Source: Hypericum androsaemum
Taxonomy: Eukaryota; Streptophyta; Magnoliopsida; Malpighiales; Hypericaceae
Length of the DNA stretch: 64,000 nucleotides
Reading direction: 5' to 3'
NCBI GenBank assembly: GCA_963995505.1
Contig: OZ023186.1
Coordinates: 248,001 to 312,000 of the forward strand
A program made the position numbers and the translations under genes. The notes beneath the pieces were generated by a model, which saw only the letters and a list, made by a program, of their open reading frames with translations, was not told the DNA's origin and did no database searches. Positions 1 through 9,816 of this stretch are shown piece after piece; the stretch's first letter is position 1; each line of letters opens with the position of its first letter.

Positions 1-739
1 AAAGAGTACTTGTAATGTTGTGGGACAAGTTAGAACTTGGAAGATATGTTGATTGGCTGTTGTGATAATTGATTCTGTAGGGACGAGGCAGCCCCATGAG
101 CTGTGTTCTGAATGGGTTGGTGGTGGTGAGTGGATTCTGGCTGATCTTTGGTCTGATGAGACAAGCCTCAACCTTCTGAATCGGATGGTATCGGGGTGGA
201 GGAGGAGGAAGACAAGAGGATGCGATATTTGCTCTATGGAGAGACAATGGCAAATGAGAGTTAAGAGGCAGCAATCTTGGGAACTAGGGAAAGGTAGATT
301 CTGCTTTCTCTTTGTCTCTCTTTCTCTTTTTCTTTGACGCGGAAAGAAAAGAGTTAGCATCCCGAATAATTTCACTCAACTTTTGCTGCTCTTCCACACT
401 TGAAAACTGAAACAATCGGATCTTGACCTGACCTCCATCCATCCATCTGCCTTAATGCAGGAAACTCTTGATTTGTCCTCGCAAGAACAAAAAGAAAGAA
501 AGGAACAGTTAATGTGCATTAGAATTGACAGAGGTTTCAGGTTGTTTGATATAGGAATTGGTATGTTGAGGCAGGATTTGTGTTGGTGAGTGAACTAAGA
601 GAGATGGACGATGATTCATTCATATTTATTATCCTTCGTTCCTTTCGTATATTTTTTCATGGGGGCGATTTTCACATTGCCCCTTGACAAGTTGCAACTA
701 AAAGAGAATTAGTGGAGACAAACTTGGCCAATTTTAATT
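1..739. other. Non-coding or unassigned left edge
   Basis: No gene is recognisable here. One open frame (53-337, plus) lacks an ATG start and resembles no family I know. It ends in a hydrophobic run encoded by a CT-rich tract. The stretch could be the untranslated edge of a gene lying outside the window, but nothing seen settles this. Confidence 0.4.
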
Positions 740-1266
740 AAAATGCTCAGCCACCTACAGGGAAAGGACGAAAAGAAGGGATCCAACTTTTTTTTTTTTG
801 CGGGGAACTATATTCAAATTAATGTGTGACGGAATCATAAACCATTTAGGTTGTTCTAAAAAAAAACCATTTAGGTTCCAAGTTAATTAATGTTTGTGAT
901 ATTTGTCTCGGAAGATGCTTAAACGACTCCAGGACTTGGTCCCACCTTTCTGTGGGCAGCTGTAAATTAATTTAAAAGGAAAAGCCTCGAAATTTGATCA
1001 GATTTTCACTCGAATTACATGTCCACCTTTCCAATTCCATAATGGTATAGTGCTAATGCTTAAACGACTTGTTCTCTTCGGTCGGAATTTTGCTGTCAAG
1101 TATGTAATAATATGACACCACCAACCCATTACAATAACAAAGTCTTTGGGTTTACCCTAAAAAAAACCAAAGTCTTTGGGTTTAAGTCGTTGACACAATA
1201 AATATATGGTTTAACTCTCACGAAAACTAGCTTATTTACTCCCATGATCCTCCTCCATGAGGTTTA
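740..1266 (+). promoter_or_regulatory. TNL upstream module, copy at TNL-A
   Basis: This stretch is recognisably similar to DNA upstream of TNL-C (35948-36093 and 37382-37564) and upstream of TNL-B (about 14330-14503). Shared landmarks are AATTAATGTGTGAC, GAAGATGCTTAAACG, GAATTACATGTCCACC and a final AATAAATATATGG before the first exon. The order of landmarks is kept in all copies, so it is most simply the ancestral TNL promoter region. I see no certain TATA box. Similarity was judged by eye. Confidence 0.55.
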
Positions 1267-1552
1267 TGTGATACCTCGAAAATGATACGTTCTATCTGAA
1301 AGTTTTAAAATGACACGTTCTATCTGAAAGTTTTAAGTGATTTGATTGGTACTATCCATATCAACAAGGTGCATCTTCTTTTCCGACACATATATTAAGA
1401 GAACTCCAAAGTTAATCGCGTTTGGCCGAGAGTAGGATCAGGATGGGTGACCTCCTGGGAAATTTCCGGGATGCGTGTGAGTGAGGAAAAAAATGCAAGA
1501 AAAGAACCGTGTTGGTCTGTGGAGACAGTTGGTCGAATCACGGGGCGTTACA
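1267..1552 (+). mobile_element. Solo LTR of a Cassandra-type TRIM carrying 5S rRNA sequence
   Basis: The element runs from TGTGATACCTCG to GGGGCGTTACA, 286 bp, with TG...CA ends. It contains a 5S rRNA-derived core, the hallmark of Cassandra terminal-repeat retrotransposons in miniature. No tRNA primer-binding site follows, so it is a solo LTR. Flanking 5-mers are GTTTA and ATTTA, a target duplication with one mismatch. It sits between the TNL-A upstream module and the TNL-A first exon. Confidence 0.75.
1398..1480 (+). repeat. 5S rRNA-derived segment inside the Cassandra LTR
   Basis: The segment follows the 3' two thirds of plant 5S rRNA: GAACTCCAAAGTTAA, then GGCCGAGAGTAGGATCAGG, then ATGGGTGACCTCCTGGGAA. 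The internal RNA polymerase III box C region is nearly unchanged. The 5' third of 5S rRNA is missing or too diverged to see, so this is not a 5S gene but the 5S-like module known from Cassandra LTRs. Confidence 0.8.
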
Positions 1553-1794
1553 ATTTATGCATGGTGTGTTTTCTGGTGTATTTTGGGGGTAATTAGGGTC
1601 ATCTTTTGGTGCAAATAATTAGGGGATTCGATGTGAAGATTTTGTATTAGATAGGAGTTGTCATCGTTTGATTTTGATATCGAGTATCAAGTATATTAGG
1701 TGATGTACTAATGGTACAGTTGGTGTAACCATCCTTTGTGTTTATTTTGAGGATTAATTAAATTGTACTTATAAAAAAAACCTGTGAACGATCA

Positions 1795-1871
1795 ATGGCC
1801 TCCACTTCAAAAGATGCAACTACACATAGAAAACCTGATGTTTTCGTCAGTTTCAGAGGTGAGGACACCCG
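1795..1871 (+). pseudogene. TNL-A: TIR exon stub
   Basis: The stub starts at an ATG and encodes MASTSKD, then the TIR-1 motif PDVFVSFRGEDTR, after which TNL similarity ends abruptly in Copia LTR sequence. It is nearly the same as the start of TNL-C at 40044. The join lies at a short shared CCCGACC, which suggests a deletion or recombination rather than a clean insertion. NB-ARC and LRR exons are gone. The C-terminal exon resumes beyond the Copia element at about 5647. Confidence 0.85.
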
Positions 1872-2128
1872 ACCTCCCAACCCGTTCTAGGGTTTGTACC
1901 TCTATATATACCCATGTAAGCCATATTAAATGTTGTGAGGGTGACATTGAATGTAAAGGTGTGAGTTAAATACCAAAGAGAATAATAGTGAAAAATCTCA
2001 GGCTTGGCACGCTCCCAGATGTAGACGTTCCCATCGAACTGGGTAAACAAATTCTTGTGTCTTCTTTGTGATTTCTTTTTTCTCGTATTATTGGCTCCAT
2101 GTTGTTGGCCCCCACTATTTTTCCAACA
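1867..2128 (+). repeat. Copia-1 5' LTR, truncated
   Basis: It matches the right part of the 3' LTR at about 5403-5645, including CTCTATATATACCCAT and the terminal CCAACA. The U3 part is absent. CTCTATATATA at about 1900 is the likely LTR TATA box. Confidence 0.85.
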
Positions 2129-2130
2129 AC

Positions 2131-2148
2131 TGGTATCAGAGCTTTGAG
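2131..2148 (+). other. Copia-1 primer-binding site
   Basis: TGGTATCAGAGCTTTGAG lies two bases after the LTR end. It is the usual plant retroelement site for initiator tRNA-Met priming. Confidence 0.85.
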
Positions 2149-2156
2149 GTTTAGGC

Positions 2157-2696
2157 GTGGTGGTAGTAAACATGATGGATAAAGAGAAGTCACTCGTGGA
2201 GAAGTTCGATGGTGTCGACTATGGGTTTTGGAATATGCAAATAGAGGACTATTTGTATGGCAAAGATTTGCACCTACCTCTTGGTGGGAAGAAGCCCGAC
2301 GACATGAAGGAGGATGAGTGGAAGTTGCTAGACCGAAAGGCGATGAGCGTGGTGCGCTTGTCATTATCTAGGAACGTTGCCTTGCACACGATGAAGTCAA
2401 ACTCCACCAAAGAGATGTTGGAGACTTTTTCTGAGATGTATGAGAAGCCATCGGTCGCGAACAAAATGCACTTTATGAGGAGGTTGTTTAACCTCAATAT
2501 GGCAGAGAATACCATGGTAGCCAAGCACCTTAGCGAGTTCAACACAATGATTACCCAGTTGAGTTGGATTAAGATCAACTTCGACGATGAGGTACACACC
2601 TTTATTTTGCTGAGTCTTTACTTGATAGCTGGAATGGTACTGTTACTGCAGTTAGTGCCTCGGCAGGGAAGGTACAGCTTAAGTTGGACGAGGTGA
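2157..2696 (+). pseudogene. Copia-1 gag remnant
   Basis: The reading frame begins MVVVNMMDKEK and shows the plant Copia gag pattern: FDGVDYGFWNMQIEDYLYGK near the start, a Trp-rich capsid region, then HLSEFNTMITQLSWIKI. The frame breaks near 2640. A CCHC zinc knuckle (CWNCEQCGHF) follows near 2838 and is interrupted by a stop before its last cysteine. Confidence 0.8.
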
Positions 2697-2819
2697 GGAA
2701 TTTGATTATGAGTGAAGAGATTTACATGAGAAAATTCAGAGTAGTCTGAATCTAAGTCAAAGTTTAAAAAGGACCAGAGCATGTCAAAGTCCAAATCGAA
2801 GGGTGGATCGAAAAAAGAC

Positions 2820-4285
2820 AAGAGCTCAGTTCAGTGCTGGAATTGTGAGCAGTGTGGTCATTTTAGAGACTAGTGCATGGCAATGAAGAGGGAGGACAAG
2901 TTGACCAATGAAACAACGGAAGACCACGGGAACGCGTTGGTCTTGAGTGTGAGCAGTCCATTGGAGGCATGGGTGTTAGATTCTAGAGCATCGTTTCATT
3001 CATGTAGTGATGCAGGAATGATAGAGCGGTATACCCCTGGTAATTATGGCAAGGTTTATCTAGCAGATGATGAGCCTTTGCAGATTGTGGGCATGGGGGA
3101 TGTTCGAATCAATACTCTCAATGGATCTTTGTTGCTATTGAAGGGGGGGGGGGGGGCATATTCCTAAGTTGAGGAGAAATTTGTTTTCTGTGGGGCAACT
3201 AGATGATGAAGGTTATATGATGACCTTTGGTTCCAGGACACGAAAAATCACCAAGGGAGCTTTGGTAGTAGCTCAAGGTTTGAAGGAGGGTACGTTGTAT
3301 ATGACGAGGAACACCCATGATAGCATTGACCTTGCAGATGCAATGGATGATACAGATTTATGGCATATTCGCTTTGGCCACATGAGTGAGAAGGGGATGA
3401 GGGTGCTATGTTCAAAAGGGAAGCTATCAGGCCTCAAGACAGTTGACATCGATCTTTATGAGGATTGTGTTTTTGGGAAACAGAAGAGGGTGAGCTTTTC
3501 AAGAGTTGGCAGGTCCTTGAAGGAGCAGAAGTTTGAGTTAGTCCACAGTAATTTGTGGGGCCTGACACTTGTGGCATTCTTGGGTGGTTCATTATATTAC
3601 ATGACCTTTATTGATAATTCTACATGGAAGTTATCGGTTTACTTTCTGAAATATAAGTTTGGTGCCTTCAGAAAGTGGAAAGCCCATGAGGGGAATGAGT
3701 TGGGTCTAAAGGTGAAGTGCTTGAGATTTGACAATGGCAGAGAGTACGAGCTCAAAGAATTTAAGGATTCGTATGGAGAAGACAGTAGCTAGAATCTCCC
3801 AGCAGAATGGCATCGCAGAGAGGATGAACATGATACTTAATGAGAGGGCCAGAGCCATGACATTGAAGTGTGGTCTACCAAAGATATTTTGGGCGAATGC
3901 AGTCAATAATGCTGCATTCTTGATCAATAATGGACCATTAACTCCTTTGGAGAATAGGATACCAGAGGAGACTTGGAGTGGGAAGGAGGTTGATCTCTCT
4001 TATCTTCGTGTATTTCGCTATGTTTCGTATGTTCATATTAATACAGGTGAGAGAAACAAGCTAGATGCCAAGTCTATGAAGTGTACTTTCATTGGGTATG
4101 GAGAAGATGATTTTGGTTTTAGATTTTGGGATGAGAAGAACCACAAGGTTATACGGATTCAGGATGTCATATTCGATGAGAATGTATTGTATAAGGACAG
4201 GGTGAGTGCACCGGATGTTGTGGGTCCAGGTGATGAGATTGTCGAGTTAGACATCTCAAACTCAGATGAGAGCAAGAAGGTCTAA
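2820..4285 (+). pseudogene. Copia-1 protease and integrase remnants
   Basis: Pieces in order are a zinc knuckle, a protease with the active-site region changed to VLDSRASFHS (DSR in place of DSG), a pre-integrase domain with LWHIRFGHMSEKGM, and the integrase core in two frames. A run of 14 G (3143-3156) breaks the frame between protease and pre-integrase. A second frame change near 3780 splits the integrase (QQNGIAERMN is visible after it). The downstream motif GFRFWDEKNHKVIRIQDVIF is typical of the Copia integrase C-terminal region. Confidence 0.85.
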
Positions 4286-4980
4286 ATGACCATGAGGTCG
4301 AGGAGGAGGCAAAACTAAGTTCTCTACCGCAGTAGTTCCACAGCAGAGATCCACAAGACAACATAAGTCACCTGATTAGTTCTCGCTCGCTAACTACTAT
4401 CTATTATTGATAGATGGTGGTGAGTCAGGAGATTATGCAAAAGCACAACAGAGTGAGCATGTGTGCAAGAGGTTACTTGCAGTGGATGAGAAGATGGAGT
4501 CGTTGAGTACCAACAAGACTTGGGAGCTAGTCAAATTCCAAAGTGGCATGCATAATTAGGGGGCTCATAAGGTTAAGCGTATGGCAGATAGGAACAAGAG
4601 TTGCAAGAAAAGAGCTCAAAAGAAGAAGAATCCAGGTGGTTCTACAGATGATTGTGTGATGTATGCCAGGAGGTGTACAAGACCGGTGAGAGCGGATACG
4701 GTGGGAGTAGAGAAAAGGCTCATGAGAAGTCCTGGAAAGCAACAGTGGAAGGTAGTAAAGTGGATACCCAGATATTTGACAGGTACTGCAGAGAAGGTTT
4801 AAGTGTTAAGGGCAGAACGACTGAAATGGTAAGATGTGTTGGTGTAGATGTGACATCAAGCTACCTTGACAAGAGAAGGGATATGACCGAGGGTGTGGGT
4901 TGTGCAGTGATCTCTTGGGATTCAATGTTACGAAAGATCATGGCTTTGTCTACTGTAAAAATAGGGTGTGCAGAGTGATG
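4286..4980 (+). pseudogene. Copia-1 reverse transcriptase and RNase H remnants
   Basis: Only the start of the RT region is visible (MESLSTNKTWELV, near 4495). A large deletion follows, then the RT/RNase H boundary (KVDTQIFDRYC in place of the usual KWILRYLKGT) and RNase H (SSYLDKRRDMTEGVG and MLRKIMALSTVKIGCAE, near 4850-4975). The catalytic YVDD region is absent. Confidence 0.7.
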
Positions 4981-5189
4981 GAAGGGAGCAGTGAGATCTC
5001 GTAGCTTGTGAGAATTTAAGGAAGTGAGAGTCTTGCAGTTGTGTTGACCAGGGGTTACCTTGGAGAAGCTGAAGTTGAACATGGCTTCAATAGGCCTAGT
5101 AAACTGGGAAGAGATCCGACATGCTGAGTAGAGAAGAGGTCATCTAGTGAGAGGTGATTGGTGCTGAGGTCAGTCTCCAAGTGGAAGAT

Positions 5190-5645
5190 TGTTGGGATTG
5201 GAGCCTAGGGACAAGTGGTAGAGTTGATCGGGTTAAGAGTTGGGGTTGAAGAAGCAAAATAGAAGGATGGTTGAAGATTTGATGGCCGTCGGGTTGCTGG
5301 CAGGCGCCAGCCCCTCTGCATAGCTCTCGGCAATTAATTCCTAGCGGCCGTCAGTTGATTTGTGGCCGTCAATTGGGCTCAAAAAAGTGTATTTTTATGG
5401 ATAAGTTTTCCCCTCCCGACCCCAACCTCTTCTAGAATTTTTGCCTCTATATATACCCATATAAGCCTCATTAAATGTTGTGAGGGTGGCATTGAATGTA
5501 AAGGTGTGAGTGAAATACCAAAGAGAAAAAGAGCGAAAAATTCATGGCTTGACACTCCCCCAGACTTAGACGTTCTTGTAGAACTGGGTATTCGTTCTTC
5601 TCGTATTGTTGGCTCCGCATTGTTGGCTCCCATGTTTCCCCAACA
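5190..5645 (+). repeat. Copia-1 3' LTR, full length
   Basis: It has perfect short inverted ends TGTTGG/CCAACA and is 456 bp long. It is preceded by a purine tract and holds CTCTATATATACCCAT at about 5444 as a likely TATA region. TNL-A C-terminal exon sequence follows directly. Confidence 0.9.
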
Positions 5646-5646
5646 A

Positions 5647-5815
5647 ATCCTATGGTTGCACTCATGTTCGGTGTTGTTTTCAGCATGGTCTTTGCTCCCA
5701 ATACCAATTTTTACTCATTGCCGAACCATCTCTGCGTGGAGTGCCGGTGGCAATCCAAGTCTGGGCATTTTTTTGTGGTAATCCAAGTCTGGACAGTTAA
5801 TGACATAACCTAGGC
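5647..5815 (+). pseudogene. TNL-A: C-terminal exon, piece 1
   Basis: The DNA matches the post-LRR exon of TNL-B (about 22797-22920) and TNL-C (about 43258-43380): ATGTTCGGTGTTGTTTTCAGC and GTGCCGGTGGCAATCCAAGTC are shared. The phrase around 5740-5795 occurs twice (CAATCCAAGTCTGG at 5751 and again at 5781), a small internal duplication. The exon is interrupted at 5825 by a MULE-like insertion. Confidence 0.75.
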
Positions 5816-6248
5816 TCTAGTACCGAGACTGGATTGATTGGGGACTAAAAAAAACTTGTCCCCAAGTGAGAACTAAATTTTGGGCTGTCAATTTCGATTG
5901 TAAAAAAAAATCTTTAAATCTGATAACCTATTAAGTGATATTGGTTTGCACGTGTAGTGATATTGGGTGAATTGCATGTGAAGTGATATTGGTTTGTGTG
6001 TGAAGTGATATTGGTTTGCATGTGTAGTGATATTGGTTGGATTTGGATTCCGGGAGGACTACATAAAAATCATCCCCATGGTATGGACTAAATATGGGCC
6101 TTTAGATTTGATCAAATTCTTTTTTTATAGATCTGATGGTCAGAATCTGTTGAGGGTATTTTCGAGTTTTTATCCAAGCATACTCATTAGGGTTCCACCA
6201 TTTTCCTATATAATCCCACAAAAAAAATCATCTCTCTTTTTATCCCAA

Positions 6249-6267
6249 CCCCCCCCCCCCCCCCCCC
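6249..6267 (+). repeat. C homopolymer, 19 bases
   Basis: An uninterrupted run of C inside the outer MULE-like element. Its exact length is unreliable in any assembly. Confidence 0.9.
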
Positions 6268-6661
6268 AACCCACAAATCTTCGAACCCTAAACTCCGATG
6301 GTGGCCAGACGACACCGGAGGAGAGTCGATCTACGGATCCAAGTTCAAGAACGAGAACTTTGTGAGGAAGCACACCGCCCCCAGGCCACACCGTGAGGCC
6401 CATCTTTGTCACCGATTGCGGCCATCTCTAGATCTTCAATCTCTCTATCTATGTCCTTTGATTTTTGTGGATCGTGGTGTACTTATTCGTCATCGTTTAG
6501 GGTTCTCGTTATATTAGGGGTAATATCTTCTTTCGAATAAAAAAATTCATAGATGAATGATACCAATATTAAAGTAGAATGATACCAATATCCCAGAACG
6601 ATGATACCAATATTTGAGAAGAATAAAACCAATACATTCAAATGGTATACCTTTTCACTTA

Positions 6662-7441
6662 GGAAAAAGTCCACTTTAGTACCCTGTGGTATCGCGAAAA
6701 ATCCAGTCAGTACCCTGTGGTTTAAAACGTATCAATTGAGTCATACTTATTCCAATTAACATCAATTAGAGGCCCGGGCAGCTGCCCGGACCTGCCCGAA
6801 CCTACCCGACCCCTGCCCGAACTACGTGGCCAGCCACGTCACCAAATTTTGATGACATGGTCGCCACGTGGAGAGGAGGAGGAGGAGGAGGACGCGGGGG
6901 GAGGAGGAGGAGGAGGACGCGGGGGGAGGAGGAGGAGGAGGAGGACGCAGGGGGAGGAGGAGGACGCAGGGGGAGGAGGAGGAGGAGGAGGACGTGGGGA
7001 GGAGGAGGAGGAGGAGGAAGCGGGGGGAGGAGGAGGAGGAGGACGCGGGGAGGAGGAGGAGGAGGAGGACGCGGGGGGAGGAGGAGGAGTAGGAGGGGAG
7101 GAGGAGGAGGACGCGGGGGGAGGAGGAGGAGGAGGAGGAGGAGGAGGGGAGGAGGCAGAGGAGGAGGAGGAGGGGAGGAGGCAGAGGAGGAGGAGGAGGC
7201 GGAGGAGGAGGGGAGGAGGAGGAGGAGGATGTCCACGTGGCGCCATGTCATCAAAATTTGGTGACGTGGCTGGCCACGTAGTTCGGGCAGGGGTCGGGTA
7301 GGTTCGGGCAGGTCCGGGCAGCTGCTCGGGCCTCTAATTGATGTTAATTGGAATAAGTATGACTCAATTGATACGTTTTAAACCACAGGGTACTGACTGG
7401 ATTTTTCGCGATACCACAGGGTACTAAAGTTGACTTTTCCC
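6662..7441. mobile_element. Nested fold-back MULE-like element with arms of about 210 bp
   Basis: The 780-bp element is flanked by a perfect 9-bp duplication, TTTCACTTA (6653-6661 and 7442-7450). The left arm (6662 to about 6872) is nearly the exact reverse complement of the right arm (about 7228-7441). The arms begin GGAAAAAGTCCACTTTAG and GGGAAAAGTCAACTTTAG. The space between the arms is a purine-strand minisatellite. No protein is encoded, so it is non-autonomous. Confidence 0.88.
6873..7228 (+). repeat. GGA-rich minisatellite between inverted arms
   Basis: About 350 bp of almost pure purine on the plus strand: (GGA)n blocks broken by GACGCGGGG or GACGCAGGG. The long frames on both strands (Glu/Gly/Arg on plus, Pro/Ser/Leu on minus) follow from the repeat and are not genes. 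Confidence 0.9.
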
Positions 7442-7925
7442 TTTCACTTATAATGGGATACAAATATTGGAGGAGATGAAAACCAATATCACGGTGGAAT
7501 GAAACCAATATCATAATAGAATGAAACCAATATCCGAGAAGATGGAAACCAATATCATAGTAGAATGAAACCAATATCATAGTGGAATGAAACCAATAAC
7601 ATAGAAGATGGAAACCAATATCATAGTAGAATGAAACCAATATCATAGTAGAATGAAACCAATAGCATAGAAGATGGAAACCAATATCCGAGAAAATGAA
7701 AACCAATATTCCCATACTTGTATTTCCATAAATTGTATTATTTTGCTGATATTTTTTTTAATTATTATATTTTCAATATTGCCCCTATCCTTTTCAGTGG
7801 GGATTACCCATGTCCCCACTGAATTTGAACCCATATTGGTTTGCATGTGGCCGTGATATTAGTTTGTTTTAATCCCCATGGGTGAGGACTAGCCTAGTCC
7901 CCACCAAATCTGCCCCTCCAGTACC

Positions 7926-8064
7926 ATAATGCCATCGACCCATCCTAGATTTCTGCTCTAAGAGAACATATAGTATTGTGGCTTCATCTCGTCCACCCCT
8001 CAGAGTTATGTTTCCTCGAGACCGCCTTCTATTTTTATGTTAATGGCCACTATTGTGATGGATT
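7926..8064 (+). pseudogene. TNL-A: C-terminal exon, piece 2
   Basis: The DNA continues the TNL post-LRR exon. GACCCATCCTAGATTTCTGC and GTATTGTGGCTTCATCTCG match TNL-C on both sides of its Gypsy insertion (about 43400-43451 and 47359-47420). It has no usable frame. It is cut again at about 8075 by a Pogo-like insertion. Confidence 0.75.
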
Positions 8065-8074
8065 GAGGGATGAT

Positions 8075-9011
8075 TATACAGTAAAACTCCTCTAAAGTAA
8101 TATTGTTGGGATCGGAGAAAATTATCATTTTAGAGAGGTTATCACATGATGGGAGATTTACTTTTTTTTACAAAAAAAAAATTTTGTATGTATTTGAGTC
8201 GCCAAAAAATTGTAGCCATCATCAACTAATACGTTTGGATTTCAACACACATGATCCTTGGAAAATTGGTGTCTCAGAAGCAATTCAAATGGTTGTGGCA
8301 TCATGGACTTTGGATGCCACACCCCAATGCATAACAAAGTACTTCGTTCATTGCCGAATTTGTACACTCTTAATAGAACCCTAGGACATTGCTGAAGATT
8401 CTGAGATGAATGTTGTTGTGAAAGAACTGAATGAATTAATTCATGGCTTGCACTATAGAAATCCAATGGATGATATTTAGTTAATTGACTTTATAGCTAA
8501 GCAAGAGATCTCCTATACTTCAATCGAACAAGATATTGTTGATGCAATTTTGAATCAATCGAATGAAACTGCAGCTGAGGTGGATGATGATGATGATAGT
8601 CACGAGATACCTAAAATCTCGGCTTATAACATTATTCAAATGTTACATTTGATTGAAATATTTTTTTTTACATCAAGATGGCGATCACAATGACCACTTT
8701 GAAGATAATTCAAAAGTTGAATGATGATGTAAAAGTTATCAAACATGCAAATCTAGCACAAACTACCATCTCAGAATATTTTTTAAATTTGTAAAGTATG
8801 TAACAATATATGTATTTAATCAAAAATATCACTTTATGCGAAAATTGGGACCGATATTTTTCACTAACATCTTTTGAAAAAGTATTAGTTATTATGATAG
8901 AGAGATTATTAAATTTTAACACTGATCTCGACTCAAGATCAAAACTTTTTATCAATTTAGAGAGATTCTCATTTGAAAGGAAATCATTTTATAGAAGTTT
9001 CACTCTATCTA
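8075..9011. mobile_element. Pogo/Tigger-like element (Emigrant/Lemi1 type ends), decayed
   Basis: The left end is CAGTAAAACTCCTCTAAAG at 8079, preceded by TA, close to the Emigrant/Lemi1 terminal repeat. The right end, TATAGAAGTTTCACTC followed by TA (near 9005), is a diverged inverse. Around 8230-8480 the frame reads AIQMVVASWTLDATPQCITK then YFVHCRI, which looks like a Tigger/Pogo transposase (DNA-binding to DDE link). Stops interrupt it. The host sequence GAGGGATGAT stands on both sides (8065-8074 and 9012-9021), which is longer than the TA expected for Pogo, so the exact borders are uncertain. Confidence 0.6.
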
Positions 9012-9066
9012 GAGGGATGATGCGGAGATGCTCAAGTGTGGGGTCACTCCCATCAAGGTCTCTTAG
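9012..9066 (+). pseudogene. TNL-A: C-terminal exon, piece 3
   Basis: It matches the last codons of TNL-B and TNL-C (GATGTGGAGATTCTC then GGGGTCACTCCCATCAA). TNL-C ends at 47496 with a stop two codons later. Here the match stops at TCTCTTAG and foreign DNA begins. Confidence 0.75.
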
Positions 9067-9658
9067 CCTACAACATGCAGTGGCCCAGAGCCAAAAAGTC
9101 CTGAATAACGACAAAAATAAAAATAAAAATAAAAAATAAAAGGGGAGGCCCCCTTTGTTGTGGCAGAGGGCTGCTGACAGCCCATAGCCTCGGCCGAGCC
9201 GAGGCTTATTTTAATGTATTATTTTTTAATTATTTTTTCAATATAATCTAGTGATACTTGGCACAATGTTATTCGTTGAAATATATTTTCACGGATATTA
9301 TTTGTGTGGCTATAAAATTGCAGTTATTTTTAACAAAACTAAAAAAATAATATGAAAATTTATATTTTTCAAATCTCTATAAATAGATTCCAGTATTGAC
9401 ATATTTTTATACACTTGTATTTTACTTTATGTAATTTGTTCTTAATTTCGTATATTTATTACAATTTATATATAAACAAAAAATTGATAGTAGATTAAAT
9501 GTGGATGAGAGAGAAATTAATTATTTATTTGGTGACCTAGATTAGACAAGATCACTGCTAGAATAGAAAAATATTTAATTGGATTGAGTTGTATGTAAAT
9601 GAGAGATAAATTAATTATTTATTATGTGATTGAGTTGGACCACGTCACTCGTAGCTAT
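9067..9658. mobile_element. Unclassified insertion in the TNL-A 3' end
   Basis: The interval interrupts sequence that is continuous at TNL-C (47490-47510). TCTTA stands on each side (left near 9062, right near 9651). It begins with an (AAAAT)n tract and a short GC-rich palindromic part (GGCCGAGCCGAGGC) and is otherwise AT-rich with no frame. I cannot assign a class. Confidence 0.45.
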
Positions 9659-9816
9659 AGTCTTATTGAATTGACGGCAGAAGAGACGGATACTGTTTCC
9701 GAGACAATCAGACAAGGAAAAGAAGATGATGCCCTCGCCTACCTCCGATATGAACTACGGGGCCCGAGCCGATGAGCTTTTTTTTAGAAACGCCTAAGAG
9801 CTCTTCCACTAGTTAC
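9659..9816 (+). pseudogene. TNL-A 3' flank, first copy
   Basis: GAAGAGACGGATACTGTTTCC and CAATCAGACAAGGAAAAGAAG match the TNL-C 3' flank at 47500-47560. The stretch ends at GTTAC, the target site of Copia-2. A second copy of the same flank is at 12341-12478. Confidence 0.8.

Larger units (their letters stand above)
1867..5645 (+). mobile_element. Copia-1: degenerate Ty1/Copia element, 5' LTR truncated
   Basis: The element has a partial 5' LTR (1867-2128), a primer-binding site TGGTATCAGAGC at 2131 complementary to initiator tRNA-Met, decayed gag and pol, a purine tract (AAGTGGAAGAT) at 5179-5189 and a full 3' LTR (5190-5645, TGTTGG...CCAACA). The 5' LTR lacks about its first 200 bp, exactly where TNL-A TIR sequence abuts. 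Most of the reverse transcriptase is missing. Many stops and frame changes show that it is long dead. Confidence 0.9.
5825..7916. mobile_element. MULE-like element in the TNL-A last exon, itself holding a nested element
   Basis: It is bounded by TCTAGTACC (5816-5824) and TCCAGTACC (7917-7925), a 9-bp target duplication with one mismatch. Both ends carry inverted GGGGACTA within about 20 bp of the edge. Inside are runs of a roughly 22-bp unit, ATGAAACCAATATCATAGTAG and variants (7470-7700), and GATATTGGTTTGCATGTG units near 5937-6040. No transposase is seen. A diverged partial copy lies at 35469-35947 and lacks the nested insertion, which confirms the inner boundaries. Confidence 0.7.

Noticed and set aside
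53..337. A gene at the left edge
   Set aside because: No ATG start, no recognised family and a tail encoded by a CT-rich tract; support is too weak.
1398..1480. A genuine 5S rRNA gene
   Set aside because: The first third of 5S is missing and the segment sits inside a TG...CA LTR typical of Cassandra.
2131..2148. tRNA-like sequence TGGTATCAGAGC here and at 43857 and 52693
   Set aside because: These are primer-binding sites directly after LTRs; no cloverleaf surrounds them.
6802..7301. Long open frames on both strands over the GGA minisatellite
   Set aside because: They consist of Glu/Gly/Arg or Pro/Ser/Leu runs dictated by the repeat and are open in several phases at once, inside a transposon.
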